Source of the DNA: JAUCQB01 sp964586235
Lineage (GTDB): Bacteria; Planctomycetota; Phycisphaerae; UBA1845; PWPN01
NCBI GenBank assembly: GCA_964586235.1
Contig: CAZPIO010000013.1
Coordinates: 1 to 64,000, forward strand
DNA: 64,000 nt
Reading direction: 5' to 3'
Numbering within the stretch: the stretch's first letter is position 1; each line of letters begins with the position of its first letter. A program made the translations under genes and the position numbers. Shown in pieces: positions 7,847 to 17,193 of this stretch. Under the pieces are notes generated by a model. The model had not been told where the DNA came from, made no database searches, and was given only the letters and a program-made list of their open reading frames with translations.

Positions 7847-8983
7847 TCACCGTACCTTGACCGTGGCCAGGGCGATGCCGGCGAAAACGATCGCCAGGAG
7901 CCAGAACCGGGTCACCGTCTGGGTCTCGGTCCAGCCGCCCAGGTGGAAGTGGTGGTGGATCGGGGCCACGCGGAAGATCCGTTTCCCGCCGCTCAGTTTG
8001 AAGTAGCCGACCTGCAGGATCACCGACACGGCCTCGATCACGAACACCCCCCCGACGATGAAGAGCATCAGTTCCTGCCGGGTGCAGATCGCCACGTAGC
8101 CGATCAGCCCGCCCAGGGGCAGTGAACCGGTATCGCCCATGAACACCTTGGCCGGGTAGCAGTTGTGCCACAGGAAACCCATGCACGCGCCCATCATCGC
8201 ACCGCAGAGCACCGCCAGCTCGCCGGTGTTGGGGATGTACGGAAAGAGCAGGCCGTTCGCCAGTTCCTGGTCGCCGCCGATAAAGGCGAGAATCATGAAC
8301 ACGAAGCTGCACAGGACCATGCACCCGGAGGCCAGCCCGTCCATGCCGTCGGTCAGGTTCACCGCGTTGGAGGTGCCGGTGACGACCAGAATGGTGATCA
8401 CAAAAAAGGCGACCTTGCCCAGGAACCAGCCGGCCTTGTAGAAAGGCACGTTCAGAATGCGGAAGGATTCGATGCTGTGGCCGCCCACTGGAATCGCGTT
8501 CATCTCCCCATGCTGGTAGATGTAGTTGCCCAGCAGCAGAGCCAGCGCAATCTGGAAGAGCAGCTTTTCGTGCAGCTTCAGCCCGTCCCGGGTACCCGTC
8601 CGACGCTTAACCGTCAGCTTCAGCCAGTCGTCCACACCGCCCAGCGGCGTCAGCCACAGCATGCAGAACAGGCCCATGCGGATGTAGTAGTTCTTGAGAT
8701 CCGCCAGCAGCAGGACAGCGAAGAAGATGACCGCCACGATCAACAGGCCGCCCATGGTCGGCGTGTTCCGTTTCTCGACGTTCTCGACGTTCAACTGGGC
8801 ATGATCGAACTCCGCCAGGTCGCCAATACTCCGCCGCCTGAGTTGCCGGATGAACCACGGACCCAGCAGCCACACCAGGAAGAAGCTCAACAGAATGGCG
8901 CAGGTGGCGCGGAAGAGCGGGTCCTTGTAGGCGTACGGGCCGGCGGGGTACGCATACAGCTTGTCGAACAAGTGGTAAAGCAC
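7847..8983 (-). CDS. mraY: Phospho-N-acetylmuramoyl-pentapeptide transferase
   Basis: 378 residues with about ten membrane segments. MraY transfers phospho-MurNAc-pentapeptide to undecaprenyl phosphate, making lipid I. Family landmarks are present: 'KRNTPTMGGLL' near residue 72, the acidic pair in 'GGVDDWLK' near 115, 'NAVNLTDGMDGLA' near 210, 'FMGDTGSLPLGG' near 290 and the histidine block 'APIHHHFHLGG' near 345. The start is GTG at 8983 and gives the usual short N-terminus. It follows murF by 72 nt. Confidence 0.96.
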   Translation of the reverse strand: MLYHLFDKLYAYPAGPYAYKDPLFRATCAILLSFFLVWLLGPWFIRQLRRRSIGDLAEFDHAQLNVENVEKRNTPTMGGLLIVAVIFFAVLLLADLKNYYIRMGLFCMLWLTPLGGVDDWLKLTVKRRTGTRDGLKLHEKLLFQIALALLLGNYIYQHGEMNAIPVGGHSIESFRILNVPFYKAGWFLGKVAFFVITILVVTGTSNAVNLTDGMDGLASGCMVLCSFVFMILAFIGGDQELANGLLFPYIPNTGELAVLCGAMMGACMGFLWHNCYPAKVFMGDTGSLPLGGLIGYVAICTRQELMLFIVGGVFVIEAVSVILQVGYFKLSGGKRIFRVAPIHHHFHLGGWTETQTVTRFWLLAIVFAGIALATVKVR

Positions 8984-9055
8984 GATACTGCCCGTTTCAC
9001 TCTGATCCGGCCGCTGGGACGCCGGCCGAGGCCGGTAGGCCGGAGTCGTCCTTCT

Positions 9056-10600
9056 TCATCCTCGCGACGCGGCCGAGGAGCGCCGCTTTCTCTTTGCCGC
9101 CTGCCTGGCCGCCTTCTTCGCCGGCGAACAGGCCCAGTCCCTGACCACCGGCGCGAGCTTCTCCAGGGCCAGCATTCGCGAGCCCTTCATGAGGATCGCA
9201 TCGCCTCGTTTCAAATACGACGTCAGCCGCCGCTTGGCGGAGTCCGCCGACGAATACGCGTGCGTCTCGACCGAGCCGCCGGAAACTGCATCGATTGTGC
9301 GACTCACCAGCCGACCATTCTCGCCGATGGCGATCACCAGGTTGACACCGCTGCGGGCGATCATTTCCGCCGCCTGCCGGTGCAGTTCCTCGGAAGCCTC
9401 GCCCAGCTCGCGCATGTCGCCGACAATCAGCACCTTTCGCCCGTCAGTCGGCAGATTGACGAGCACGTCGACGGCAGCAGCCAGCGACGCGGGGTTGGCG
9501 TTGTAGGCGTCGTTCACCAGCGTCACATCGCCGATCCGCTGGTACTCGAGCCTCATCGGCGGCAGCGTGAAGGTCGCCAGCCGAGCGGCGATCTCCTCGT
9601 GATCCGCCCCGAATCGCCGTGCCACCCCAATCGCCGCCAGCGCGTTCAGCACGTTATGCCGCCCCGGAACCTGCAACTGGTACTTGAAACGGTCGTTGAC
9701 CGTGAACTCCAGGTGCACCGGCGGCAAGGCCTGCCCCGCCTCCTGGCCCGCCGGGACCCGGGCGGTGCTGATCTGAAGGCCAGTCACGCGAAGATCCGCG
9801 TCTTTCCACTCACCAAAGGTCACGCATTTGAGGGCCGCCAGCCGCCGGTCGCGCTCCAGCGTCTTTCGCAGAACCTCGCAATCGGCATTGACCACTGCGA
9901 GCCCTTCCGGCCGCAAGGCGTGCAGCAGAGAAAGCTTCTCTTCGGCAATCTGCCCAAGGCTGCCCAGCCCTTCGAGATGGGCCTCCGATACGCCCGTGAT
10001 GACCGCGATTTCCGGCTCGATCAGCCGGGTAAGGTTCGCGATTTCCCCCGGGGCGTTCGTCCCGACCTCGCAGACAACGAACGTGTCCGAGGGCTCGACG
10101 GATAGAAGCGTCAGCGGCACGCCGATGGCGTTGTTGTAGCTCTTGAGCGATGCCCGGCCCTGCCACCGTCCGGACAGAATGTGAGCGATCATCGCCTTGG
10201 TGGTGGTCTTGCCGTTGCTGCCGGTGACCGCGATCACCGTCAGCGATCCCCCCACGACCGATCGGCGATAGTAGCGTCCCAATCGGCCAAGGGCCTCCAC
10301 GGTGTCTTTCACGCGGATCAGCAGCCCGTCGGGCTTCGGATCGGTCACACGATTGCGACCAGCTCGCGCGGCGGGCATCTTGAACTCGCTCCGCACCACC
10401 GCCGCCATCGCCCCCTGTTCGAAGGCCTGCTCCACGAAATCGTGCCCATCGAACCGCTCGCCCGGAATGGCGATGAACAGGTCGCCGGGCTGAAGATCCC
10501 GCGAGTCGGTGCAGACCCGCGAGAAACTCCCCGCGGTCACCGGCCGGTCGCAGGTGCCTTCCAACGCTTCAATTCCCTCTGCCAACGTCAAAGGTCTCAT
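9056..10600 (-). CDS. murF: UDP-N-acetylmuramoyl-tripeptide--D-alanyl-D-alanine ligase
   Basis: 514 residues from the ATG at 10600, 31 nt after murE and preceded by GGCGGGAAG. The frame is open further upstream but overlaps murE there. MurF adds D-Ala-D-Ala to UDP-MurNAc-tripeptide. It has the N-terminal MurE/F-type domain ('DSRDLQPGDLFIAIPGERFDGHDF'-like block), the P-loop 'VTGSNGKTTTK', 'GTNAPGEI', 'PGRHNVLNALAA' and 'VLIVGDMRELG'. The last 20 residues are very basic (AKKAARQAAKRKRR), an unusual tail that could bind membrane or nucleic acid. Confidence 0.95.
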   Translation of the reverse strand: MRPLTLAEGIEALEGTCDRPVTAGSFSRVCTDSRDLQPGDLFIAIPGERFDGHDFVEQAFEQGAMAAVVRSEFKMPAARAGRNRVTDPKPDGLLIRVKDTVEALGRLGRYYRRSVVGGSLTVIAVTGSNGKTTTKAMIAHILSGRWQGRASLKSYNNAIGVPLTLLSVEPSDTFVVCEVGTNAPGEIANLTRLIEPEIAVITGVSEAHLEGLGSLGQIAEEKLSLLHALRPEGLAVVNADCEVLRKTLERDRRLAALKCVTFGEWKDADLRVTGLQISTARVPAGQEAGQALPPVHLEFTVNDRFKYQLQVPGRHNVLNALAAIGVARRFGADHEEIAARLATFTLPPMRLEYQRIGDVTLVNDAYNANPASLAAAVDVLVNLPTDGRKVLIVGDMRELGEASEELHRQAAEMIARSGVNLVIAIGENGRLVSRTIDAVSGGSVETHAYSSADSAKRRLTSYLKRGDAILMKGSRMLALEKLAPVVRDWACSPAKKAARQAAKRKRRSSAASRG

Positions 10601-10631
10601 GGCTTCCCGCCTTCGTGTTGCCTGGTACCCC

Positions 10632-12209
10632 TCACTTCTCTCGCCAACACCGCCCGGCGAGAGCCTCGGCCGCCACGGCCGAATCGTCAAACGGAAACCG
10701 CTCGCGCCCGATCTCCTGGTAGTTCTCGTGTCCCTTGCCGGCCAGCAGCACAATGTCGCCGCGACGAGCCGTGCCCACGGCGTGGGCGATCGCTTTGCGG
10801 CGGTCCGGCTCAACGTGGACTCGCGCCAGATCCGCCGGCTCAAAACCCGCCATGATCTCCTCGACAATCTTCACCGGATCCTCTGTGCGCGGATTGTCAC
10901 TGCTCACGACAATCTGATCGGCCCATTCGGCCGCCACTTTCGCCATTCTCGGTCGCTTGCTGCGATCCCGGTCGCCGCCGCACCCGAACATCACGATCAG
11001 TCGTCCACCGTCGCGCTGAGTGAAAGGCTTGAGCGCCGAGAGAACGTTCTTCAGCGCGTCGTCGGTGTGGGCGTAGTCCACCAGCACGGTAAAGCCCGGA
11101 TCTCTCCGGCCGTCGCCTGCGACTTCAACCCGCTGGAGTCGCCCGGGGATGTACCTGGCCGCCTCCAATCCCGCCACCACCGTCACCAGCGGCACACCCA
11201 GCGCCAGCGCCGCCCCAGCGGCCGCAAGACTGTTCTGCACGTTGTGGTGGCCGATCAGCGGCGAGACGACGGTGCAGGCTTCCTCCCGCCCGTCCGCCGC
11301 AGCCGTGCCTCGGACAGCCAATTCGAACACCGTCTCCGAGGCTGTGCTTTCCCGCACCCGGGCACAGAGGTCCGGCATCCGCGAATGCACCTGCTCGCTG
11401 TCGGCCACGACCCCGTACCGGATGATTCGTCCGCGGCAATCGGCGACGATCTCCTCACCGCGCGGGTCGTCCACGTTCACCACGGCCGTCGCCTGCGGGT
11501 CGAGCCCGTCGAACAGCTTCTTCTTGGCCCGCAGGTACGAATCCATGTCCTTGTGATAGTCCAGGTGATCGCCGGTCAGGTTGCTGAACGTCCCCACGGC
11601 GAAACGAATCCCCGCGCAGCGATCCTGGTCGAGCGCATGGCTCGAGACTTCCATCACCGCGTGGGTGGCGCCGGCCTCGTAGGCCTCCGCCAGGTAACGC
11701 ATGATCGTTGTCGCCGGCGGCGTGGTCATCGACGCGGTGACCTTGCGGGCCAACAAGTCGTATTCGATCGTCCCGAGCAGCGCCGTCGGGTGCTGGCCCA
11801 CCTGAAAGATGGACCGCATCAGGAAACAGAAGGTGCTCTTTCCGTTGGTGCCGGTGATGCCGACGACCTTGAGCCGTCCGTCACGCAGAATTCCGTCCAG
11901 ACCGTAGAGCGCCGCCGCCAGCCGCCCCGCCACGCTCCGGCCGTCGGCGACCACCAGCCCCGCCACACCGGGCGGCAGGTTCACCGGGCGCTCGCTGATC
12001 ACCGCCACGGCCCCGGCTTTCACCGCCGTGGCTGCATAGTCATGGCCATCCGCGCGCAGGCCGCTCGTGGCCACAAAACACGCGCCGGGTTGAACCTGTC
12101 GCGAATCCTCGACGACCGAAGTGATCAGGGGATCAGACCCTGCATCCCAGTTGGCGGCCAGACCCGTTGAACGGATCAACTCGCTCCATCTCAGACCGCA
12201 AGTCGGCAT
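10632..12209 (-). CDS. murE: UDP-N-acetylmuramoyl-L-alanyl-D-glutamate--2,6-diaminopimelate ligase
   Basis: 525 residues. MurE adds the third stem-peptide residue. The P-loop 'GITGTNGKST' is near residue 120, followed by 'TTPPATTIMRYL' and 'EVSSHALDQDR' with the carbamylated-lysine region after it. 'SSDNPRTEDP' near 420 contains the DNPR signature that selects meso-diaminopimelate over lysine. The stem peptide is therefore predicted to be of the mDAP type. GGAG lies 4 nt before the ATG at 12209. A 292-nt spacer without a supported gene separates it from the PBP. Confidence 0.95.
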   Translation of the reverse strand: MPTCGLRWSELIRSTGLAANWDAGSDPLITSVVEDSRQVQPGACFVATSGLRADGHDYAATAVKAGAVAVISERPVNLPPGVAGLVVADGRSVAGRLAAALYGLDGILRDGRLKVVGITGTNGKSTFCFLMRSIFQVGQHPTALLGTIEYDLLARKVTASMTTPPATTIMRYLAEAYEAGATHAVMEVSSHALDQDRCAGIRFAVGTFSNLTGDHLDYHKDMDSYLRAKKKLFDGLDPQATAVVNVDDPRGEEIVADCRGRIIRYGVVADSEQVHSRMPDLCARVRESTASETVFELAVRGTAAADGREEACTVVSPLIGHHNVQNSLAAAGAALALGVPLVTVVAGLEAARYIPGRLQRVEVAGDGRRDPGFTVLVDYAHTDDALKNVLSALKPFTQRDGGRLIVMFGCGGDRDRSKRPRMAKVAAEWADQIVVSSDNPRTEDPVKIVEEIMAGFEPADLARVHVEPDRRKAIAHAVGTARRGDIVLLAGKGHENYQEIGRERFPFDDSAVAAEALAGRCWREK

Positions 12210-12501
12210 GTTTCTCCATTACACCCTGAAGGCATCCTGCCTTGGCGCCGCCGCTTTGCCGCCATGCGTCCGGCCGAAGCTCCACCCCGACCCGGGACGG
12301 CCGCGGGAAAGCCTCCCGCGCCAGCGAGCGACGAGGCAGATGTCGCACGACATCCTATCATCGACACCGGCCATGCCGGGCCTGAACGCTCCGCACTACT
12401 CGTCCAGAAACCGGCGATTCTTCCCCGGGCAAGCCCCGGTCGTCGGCCGCGGAAGAGCAATCGCCCCCGCCCGGCCTCCGGCAGTCGCCCGGTCGCGAAC
12501 G

Positions 12502-14274
12502 TCAATTGTATGTGGTTTGCGAATCCCACGCCAGACTGGCCTGCTTTGACGGCAGAGTCTTGTCGGGCGGAATGTTCAAATACGGCAAGACACCCTCCAG
12601 GATCGTCCTGGCGCCCGGCAGGGCGACCGTTGCACCGTAGTACCCGATGCTCCGCTTCGGCTTGCGGATCATCACCAGCACCACAACCTGCGGGTCGCTG
12701 GCCGGGGCCGCCGCCATGAATGAACCCAGATAAGCGTCCGGCTCATAGTGGCCGCTGCCGATCTTCGGAATCTGCGCCGTGCCCGTCTTGCCCATGACCT
12801 GCCACTTCTCGATGTTGCACGGCCTGCCCGTACCCTCGGTGACCACACCGATCAGAAGCTTGCGTATGGTCTCCGCGGCCGCCGGGTTGATTTTCTGCCC
12901 CTTGTCGATGACCCGGCTGTTGTCTTTGACGATCTTCCCGTTGCGGTCGATCACCGCCAGGACGACGCGCGGCTGAATCAGGCGGCCCCCGTTGACCAGC
13001 GCGCAAAACGCGGTCGCGATCTGGATCGGCGTCACCGCCACTTCCTGACCCATCGGCACCGACGTCGTGGTGAAAGAGTCCCACTTCTTCAGCGGCATCA
13101 GCAGGCCGTTGTCTTCGCCCGGCAGATCGATCCCCGTCTGATGGCCGAACCCCAGAGCGTAGAGGGCCTCGTACATGCGTTGGTTGCCCAGCCTCTGCCC
13201 GAGCTTGGCCATGCCGATGTTGCTCGATTTCGACAGGACCTCGGCAACGGTCAGGTAGCCGTACGGATGATGGTCGTGCAACCGCCGCTTGCCCACCGCA
13301 TACAGCCCGTTCTCGCAGAAAATCGTCTCCGTCGGGGTCGCCACCCCCTCCGCCAGGGCGGTCACCATGATGAACGGTTTGAAGATACTCCCCGGCTCGA
13401 CCGGGTCCGTCAGCACGCGGTTACGCATGCGTTCCGCGGTGACCTCCCCCACCGCCGTGGGGTTGTACGTCGGCTGATTGGTCATCGCCAGCACTTCACC
13501 CGTCTTGGGATTCATGACGACGGCCATCCCGCATTCGGCCTGGAAGTGCCTGACCTGTTCGCTGACCGCCCGCTCGACCATCTCCTGGATCGCCACATCG
13601 ATAGACAGAACCACGCTGTCCCCGTCACGAGGGGCCACCGACGAATCCGGAACCGGGAACACCGCTCGTCTCCGCACGTCCCGGTACACATCCCGCTTGC
13701 CAGGAGTGGCCCGCAGGAACGCTTCGAGACGGATCTCGATGCCCTCCTGGCCCTTCTCCAGGCCTTTCTCGTCCTTGGCAACGAAACCCACGACGTGGGA
13801 CGCCAGCGTCCCCATCGGGTAGGTCCTCACTGGCTCGTTCTGGATGCCGATACCGGGGAATTTCTCCTGCAGCACCTTCTCGGCCACCTTCGAGTCAACC
13901 TGCTGGGCAAGCACCACGTAGCCGGGCGAGCTGGGCTCCTCGAGCCGCTTGCGAATGTCCCTGGCAGGGATTCCCAACAACTCGCCGAGCCGGTCGGCGA
14001 CCGCCGCCCGGTCGTCCATCGGCCGGGGATCGGCAAACACCACCGGGAGATCCTGGCTGCCGGCCAGCACCCGGAATCTGCGGTCAAAGATGAAACCCCG
14101 GCGCGCGGGCATGGGAATGGTGCTGATCTGCCGGTCCTCGGCATAACGCTGCCAGAACGGGGCCTCCTCAGCTCTCAGGTAGACCAGCCTGCCGACCAGC
14201 AGGACCAGAGACCCCCCGATCAGGCAGATCACCCAGAGAGCGATGCTCGTGCGTTGTCGAGTTGGCGGATCCAC
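12502..14274 (-). CDS. ftsI: Class B penicillin-binding protein (FtsI-like transpeptidase)
   Basis: About 590 residues. One N-terminal membrane segment (roughly residues 9-30) is followed by a PBP dimerisation domain and a transpeptidase domain. The three catalytic motifs are intact: 'PGSIFKP' (SxxK), 'SKSSNIG' (SxN) and 'MGKTGTAQ' (KTG). It cross-links septal peptidoglycan with FtsW as partner. I place the start at GTG 14274 because AGGGGG lies about 8 nt upstream; a TTG at 14295 is the alternative. The gene directly follows the ftsL-like gene, as in most dcw clusters. There is no clear C-terminal PASTA domain. Confidence 0.93.
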   Translation of the reverse strand: MDPPTRQRTSIALWVICLIGGSLVLLVGRLVYLRAEEAPFWQRYAEDRQISTIPMPARRGFIFDRRFRVLAGSQDLPVVFADPRPMDDRAAVADRLGELLGIPARDIRKRLEEPSSPGYVVLAQQVDSKVAEKVLQEKFPGIGIQNEPVRTYPMGTLASHVVGFVAKDEKGLEKGQEGIEIRLEAFLRATPGKRDVYRDVRRRAVFPVPDSSVAPRDGDSVVLSIDVAIQEMVERAVSEQVRHFQAECGMAVVMNPKTGEVLAMTNQPTYNPTAVGEVTAERMRNRVLTDPVEPGSIFKPFIMVTALAEGVATPTETIFCENGLYAVGKRRLHDHHPYGYLTVAEVLSKSSNIGMAKLGQRLGNQRMYEALYALGFGHQTGIDLPGEDNGLLMPLKKWDSFTTTSVPMGQEVAVTPIQIATAFCALVNGGRLIQPRVVLAVIDRNGKIVKDNSRVIDKGQKINPAAAETIRKLLIGVVTEGTGRPCNIEKWQVMGKTGTAQIPKIGSGHYEPDAYLGSFMAAAPASDPQVVVLVMIRKPKRSIGYYGATVALPGARTILEGVLPYLNIPPDKTLPSKQASLAWDSQTTYN

Positions 14275-14300
14275 GACGTGGCCCCCTGCCCACAATCAAA

Positions 14301-14606
14301 TCAGCGTCGCCCGGATGTCGACGGCGAAGCCCCGGACTTCTTCTGGCCGCCTTTGGCCGTCTGGCCGTCCTTCTGCACGTCCTTGAGCAGACCGAGTTCT
14401 GTGGCCCGCTGCCGGATCGTCTCCGGCGATTTCAACCTCGCCAGCACCATCTCCTGCTGCGAGATCCGCTCCGTGACCCGGGTCTGTTCGAGCAGCAGTT
14501 CCTGCCGCCGGCGCTCATGCCGGGCCCGCTCGACGCGGGCGCTGACAACGGCCAGACCAATCATGGTCAGGCCGATAAGCAGACCAATCATTCGAGGTAT
14601 GGTCAT
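14301..14606 (-). CDS. ftsL: FtsL/DivIC-like cell division protein
   Basis: 101 residues. Residues 5-23 form one membrane segment. Residues 25-75 form a charged heptad-like stretch ('ERARHERRRQELLLEQTRV') ending in a 'LKSPETIRQRATELGL' block, which resembles the FtsL/DivIC C-terminal region. The last 25 residues are low-complexity Gly/Lys/Ser. FtsL-type proteins bridge FtsQ, DivIC/FtsB and FtsWI at the septum. The family is poorly conserved, so the call depends on topology plus position between rsmH and the PBP gene. Confidence 0.8.
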   Translation of the reverse strand: MTIPRMIGLLIGLTMIGLAVVSARVERARHERRRQELLLEQTRVTERISQQEMVLARLKSPETIRQRATELGLLKDVQKDGQTAKGGQKKSGASPSTSGRR

Positions 14607-14647
14607 CTGGACGACCGTACGGCGAAAGCCGTGGACTCCGAAATCAG

Positions 14648-15970
14648 CTAGCGTATCGGCAACCGGATCCTGTCGCCGGCTCTCAACTTCGTCGGCTTGA
14701 TGCTCTTATTCAGCTTGACGATCTCTTCCCAGTTGTGTCTACCACCCAGGTGCCTGTCGGCAATCGAGCTCAAGGTATCTTTCGGCCGAATGGTGTACCA
14801 ACGATCAGCCGCCTCCGCGGATTTCTTATCCGCGGCTTTTGTCCCCGCGCTGGGACGCTTCTGCCCGGTATCCCTCTTGGAGTTGCCACCGGAGGATGCG
14901 TGTTCGTTGCGGAGGGAACCGCGAGGCTCCTTTTCGGTAGTGCTGCGCGCCTTGGGCCCGTCCTGGCCCGCCGCTTCGCTACGATCCTGTACGAGAGCGG
15001 CGCCATCTTCCTTGATGGGCGAGGAACTCCCCGAGGCCATCGGCCCGACCTTCGAAGCACCACCCGCGCCGGCCCCCTCCGACGCGACTTTCACCAGCAC
15101 GGAAGACGGCGGGACCACCCGCTCGGCGTTCAGCGGCCGGAGAACCGGGCGACTGCGAGGTGGGGCCGGGCTGGCCGACTCCTCCAGATGAACCGGCTCG
15201 CGACTGGCGCTCGCACCCTCGCCTTCAGAACCACCCACCGGCGCCCGCAGGTGCACCGGCAGCACCGGAATCAGCAGAGTCTGCCCCTCAATTACCCAAT
15301 CCTTGTTCTTGACCTTGTCGCTGTTGTACCGGACCAGGAAATCCAGCACCGGCGTGGAGTCGCTGTTGTAGTGTTTTCTCGCAATCTTGCTGAGGCTGTC
15401 CCGCCTCTGAACGACATAGGGCGTCGGCAGTTCATCGGCGGGATGGGTGCGGTCGCTGGGTGAAGGCGCGACGTCGCGAGGCGGTGTCGGCGGCGAGGGG
15501 GGCGGAGATGACTCCGGCTCGTCCGGTCGATGCGTCGGCCTTACATCATTCGGCAGTTCAACCTGTACCGGCGTGAGTCTTTCGGCGTCCGGGCCCGACC
15601 TCGGCTCCGGCGTCAGGTTCTCCGTCATGGCCGAGTGCCCCGGCCCCATGTCCCTGTAATCCGGCCTCGCGTCCAGGATCGGCGGGTTGGGCAGACCGCT
15701 ATGCCAGGGCTCGGATGCTCGCGTCAGCGCCTCCGGGACCGACTCAATGCCCGAAGCACTCGGGATCGTTGACGGCTGCTGTACCCCCACAGGCTCGGGA
15801 AGCCGAGCGCCGGACTCCGGCCTCCGGGCTGCCGACTCGCCCTGCATGTTGACGAGCATCGTCATCTCGTCCGCATGCGGCCGTTCAGGACCCGTCTGAA
15901 GCAGCAGCACCGCGAAGACCACAATGAAACCAAGACCCATCAGCAACCCGATCTTCGTCTCGCGAGTCAT
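14648..15970 (-). CDS. Membrane-anchored protein with two LysM domains
   Basis: 440 residues. An N-terminal membrane segment (about residues 8-24) is followed by a long Pro/Ser-rich linker. A first LysM domain lies near residues 190-245 ('YVVQRRDSLSKIARKHY' to 'GQTLLIPVLP'). A second linker is rich in Ser/Lys/Gly. A second LysM domain ends the protein ('WYTIRPKDTLSSIADRHL' to 'GDRIRLPIR'). LysM binds GlcNAc-containing glycans, so it probably links the inner membrane to peptidoglycan. It lies between rsmH and ftsL and 42 nt from ftsL, where no such gene exists in model dcw clusters. GGAGG precedes the ATG. No catalytic domain was seen. Confidence 0.85.
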   Translation of the reverse strand: MTRETKIGLLMGLGFIVVFAVLLLQTGPERPHADEMTMLVNMQGESAARRPESGARLPEPVGVQQPSTIPSASGIESVPEALTRASEPWHSGLPNPPILDARPDYRDMGPGHSAMTENLTPEPRSGPDAERLTPVQVELPNDVRPTHRPDEPESSPPPSPPTPPRDVAPSPSDRTHPADELPTPYVVQRRDSLSKIARKHYNSDSTPVLDFLVRYNSDKVKNKDWVIEGQTLLIPVLPVHLRAPVGGSEGEGASASREPVHLEESASPAPPRSRPVLRPLNAERVVPPSSVLVKVASEGAGAGGASKVGPMASGSSSPIKEDGAALVQDRSEAAGQDGPKARSTTEKEPRGSLRNEHASSGGNSKRDTGQKRPSAGTKAADKKSAEAADRWYTIRPKDTLSSIADRHLGGRHNWEEIVKLNKSIKPTKLRAGDRIRLPIR

Positions 15971-16167
15971 CGAAACCTCCGTGTCGAAACGCGAAGAACC
16001 CGTCCGTGGAATGGCCCAGGCACCCGGCCTCGCCCGGAAGCCCGTTCACACTCCCGCATCACAGACCAACCGATCACTCCGGACGGTCTGCGACTGTCGC
16101 GTCAACTTGCCAGGTGTCAGCCTCGAGGCCCCTCCGACCGCCCGCCACCCGCGCCGGTGACGGCCGG

Positions 16168-17193
16168 TCACGCCACTTCCTGCGCGTCTGCCTTGCGGAC
16201 CGCAACACGAAGCTTCGCGCTGCGCGATCTGGGATTGAAGCTCACTTCCTCGCTCGAAGGACGGATCGGCTTCTTCGTTCTTATTTCATACACTCCCAGT
16301 CGTTGACGTGCAAGAAAGTCTCTCTTGACCATCCTGTCTTCACCACTGTGGAAGCTGATCACCGCGATTCGCCCGCCGGGCGAAAGCCGCTCCGCGGCCT
16401 GCTCCAACAGGGCTGTGAGATTCTCGATCTCCCGATTCACCGCCATGCGCAACGACAAAAACGTGCGCGTCGCCGGATGCAGTCGACCCGGACGCGACTC
16501 GGCGGATACTCCCAGGGCCGAACACACGATTCTCACAAGCTCGCCGGTGGTCCGGATGCGCCGCTCGTGGCGCGCCTGGCAAATCCTCTTCGCGATCCTC
16601 CGGCTGAATCGTTCCTGGCTGTTCCTGTAAATCAGATCGGCTAATTCGCGTTCATTCAATGAATTCACAAGATCGGCAGCGGTGGTGGTCAGGCGATCGT
16701 CCAGCCTCATGTCCAGCGGTCCCGACTCCGAGAAGGTAAAACCCCGTGTCACGTCCAGGAGCTGATCGGTGCTGACCCCCAGGTCCGCAACAATCACGTC
16801 GACCCTCACCACGCCCAGACGGTCGAGAACCTCGCCGATGAATGCGTAGCTTTCGTGGACCAGGTCGATGTGGGGACCACCCTGAAGCAGCCCGGCCTGC
16901 TCAAGCCTGTCCCTGGCCCGGCCGAGGTTGTGCTCATCCACATCCAGCCCGATGAGCCGGCCCGTCGGACCGATCGCTTTCGCCATGAGTCGGGCGTGGC
17001 CGCCGTGCCCGATCGTGGCATCCACCGCGATCTCACCCGATTTCGGAGCCGCCCAGGTCATGAGCGCTCCGCACAGGACAGGCTCGTGCTCGATCTGATC
17101 GCGATTCACAACCGGCCCGCACCGCGTCACAACCGGGGCACGACTCACACGTATCGCCCCGTCCTTGTCCGTCACCGGAACCCGGCCGGCCAT
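16168..17193 (-). CDS. rsmH: 16S rRNA (cytosine(1402)-N(4))-methyltransferase
   Basis: About 341 residues. RsmH (MraW) methylates C1402 in the 16S rRNA decoding site using S-adenosylmethionine. Landmarks are 'HEPVL' near the N-terminus, the SAM loop 'DATIGHGGHA', 'FSESGPLDMRLDD', 'ISFHSGEDRMVK' and the closing 'NPRSRSAKLRVA'. 'FHSGEDR' replaces the usual FHSLEDR. The start is uncertain: ATG 17193 is used but has no clear ribosome-binding site; TTG 17211 or an internal GTG nearer 'HEPVL' are alternatives. It lies second in the cluster as usual. Confidence 0.93.
   Translation of the reverse strand: MAGRVPVTDKDGAIRVSRAPVVTRCGPVVNRDQIEHEPVLCGALMTWAAPKSGEIAVDATIGHGGHARLMAKAIGPTGRLIGLDVDEHNLGRARDRLEQAGLLQGGPHIDLVHESYAFIGEVLDRLGVVRVDVIVADLGVSTDQLLDVTRGFTFSESGPLDMRLDDRLTTTAADLVNSLNERELADLIYRNSQERFSRRIAKRICQARHERRIRTTGELVRIVCSALGVSAESRPGRLHPATRTFLSLRMAVNREIENLTALLEQAAERLSPGGRIAVISFHSGEDRMVKRDFLARQRLGVYEIRTKKPIRPSSEEVSFNPRSRSAKLRVAVRKADAQEVA

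Noticed and set aside
12748..14700. Plus-strand frame of 650 codons opposite the class B PBP
   Set aside because: The PBP has SxxK, SxN and KTG motifs; the antisense frame is a composition shadow.
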